NCBI RefSeq assembly: GCF_037176765.1
Contig: NC_090025.1
Span: 177,428,040 to 177,492,039 of the forward strand
Direction: 5' to 3'
Length of the DNA: 64,000 nucleotides
DNA from: Anolis sagrei
Taxonomy: Eukaryota > Chordata > Lepidosauria > Squamata > Anolidae
Shown piece after piece: positions 62,977 to 64,000 of this stretch. Below the pieces are notes generated by a model that saw only the letters and a program-made list of their open reading frames with translations, was not told where the DNA came from and ran no database searches. The position numbers and the translations under genes were made by a program. Each line of letters opens with the position of its first letter. The first letter of the stretch is position 1.

Positions 62977-64000
62977 GGGAAAGCATGATTTCAGGAAGCT
63001 CTCTAACTAAAAAAAAAAACCCTCTTAATACAAAGAATGCCCATCTGGACATCTTAAAAATATTACTAAATGAATAGTTTAATAAGATAGTAATGTATTT
63101 TATTAAACCTGTTCAAGAAAGACATCACATAACTGTTGAGTTAATCACCTTTGCCTCAATGGCATTCCAATCAATGGCATCCCAATCCAATCATTTCTGT
63201 CTACAATGCAGCTGGGAAAGGCAGAAACTTGTCTCGGGGTTATTCAGTATTTCAACAGTTTCATCAGTTTTCTTAAAAAATTGGTGGTAAGTAGATAATT
63301 GAATCCTGTATAGGAACTACTATGGGATATGACCCCCAGGCTTTTCAGCTAAACTTTCCAATCCTCAAACAGACAATCAAAGACATTCAATTTTAAAACA
63401 CTGACATGTACATCTGAATAGGAGTATTGTACATATATGGCTGACTCCTAAGAAAGGTAAAACTCAATGTTTTGCCAACAGTTGGATTTGATGGACACAG
63501 CAAGGGAAGACGTACTTGAATAAAGTCAAGTCACCATGTCAATAGTAAAGACAGTGAAAGCCAAAGTGTTTTACAATGGGCACTACAGGATTAGGGATGA
63601 ATCAGTCATATGTTCTCAGTATGTACTATACAGATGCCAAATTGCTTGAAAGGCAATGTTTTATGGACAGATAAGTCAATACCATCTTCCTGAAGGGAAC
63701 AAGTCATCAAAGGGTCATTTGCAATCAGTACTGGGGTCCAAGGCATGAACAATCGACTGGCAATAATTCACTCCAATAAAGAGGGAGCCAGGGAAAAAAT
63801 GGGAGAAGGTTAAGCAATTATAGCTGAGCATCAGAAACGTCAAGAGAAACTGTGAGGTAGACCTCCCCAGAATACCAAACAACCCCAATTTCATGTCTCA
63901 AGTACAAAAGTAAATGATCAGTCAAGGAGAAAGAACATTACAGAATGGAATCAGAAATGAACAGCACAAGAGGAAAAAACAGCTCAACTATTAAATGAGT

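Larger units (their letters stand above)
54428..64000 (-). other. WASHC1: WASHC1 first coding intron (right-hand part of window)
   Basis: The exon at 54,316-54,427 starts in phase 2 after a TTAG acceptor, so a coding exon must lie upstream. No segment here encodes the expected QPDLRREEA...LQYLQKVSGDIF-like residues. Unassigned stretches longer than 300 bases (54,430-55,100; 56,690-57,690; 58,470-59,840; 61,100-62,315; 62,980-64,000) show no gene or repeat that I can name. Confidence 0.6.

Noticed and set aside
62858-63052. - strand frame with repeated SFLP residues
   Set aside because: Translation of the (GAAG)n microsatellite.
1-64000. Search for LTR-retroviral or other capsid-bearing elements
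   Set aside because: No paired long terminal repeats, primer-binding site or gag/env-like text were recognised; all retroelement text fits LINE, SINE or Penelope-like families.

Overview
This is nuclear DNA of a vertebrate, very probably a squamate reptile. It holds split genes with GT-AG introns, about nine tenths of it is non-coding, and it carries a repeat set typical of lizards and snakes: Sauria-type SINEs, BovB, L2-like, CR1 and L1 LINEs, Penelope-like elements, and many short hAT and mariner-type elements. An iguanian lizard is plausible, but I cannot prove the species. No bacterial, phage, CRISPR or LTR-retroviral feature was recognised.

Layout. (1) 1-1,150: the 3' end of an unidentified Ser/Thr-rich coding exon that runs off the left edge, followed by its poly(A) signal. 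(2) 1,150-4,440: repeats plus a decayed processed copy of part of EEA1. (3) 4,440-36,925: a complete DDX11 (ChlR1) helicase gene on the + strand. It has a compact promoter, a probable non-coding first exon and 26 coding exons that sum to exactly 913 codons, with Walker A, four Fe-S cysteines, DEAH and the motif VI region all intact. (4) 36,926-41,463: a 4.5-kb interval between the two stop codons, holding a BovB fragment, a mariner-type MITE and the likely WASHC1 3' UTR. (5) 41,464-54,427: WASHC1 (WASH complex subunit 1) on the - strand, with nine coding exons (421 residues plus stop). Its first coding exon, about 50 residues, is not in the window and should lie beyond 64,000, implying a first intron longer than 9.5 kb. 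(6) 54,428-64,000: that intron, filled with repeats.

The two genes are unrelated in biochemistry: DDX11 is a nuclear DNA helicase for replication and cohesion, and WASHC1 is an endosomal Arp2/3 activator. They lie tail to tail. Human chromosome ends carry DDX11-like and WASH pseudogene copies next to each other in the same convergent order, so this window probably shows the ancestral functional pair from which those subtelomeric segments derive.

The main extra signals are: a hammerhead-ribozyme-like fold in the Penelope-like ends, which recur as short foldbacks; a tRNA-derived SINE that shares its 3' tail with a LINE family present in four copies; a 15-16-bp minisatellite of about 33 units inside a transposon-like element in a WASHC1 intron; and an AT-rich tandem array in DDX11 intron 2 split by a Penelope-like insertion with a clear target-site duplication.
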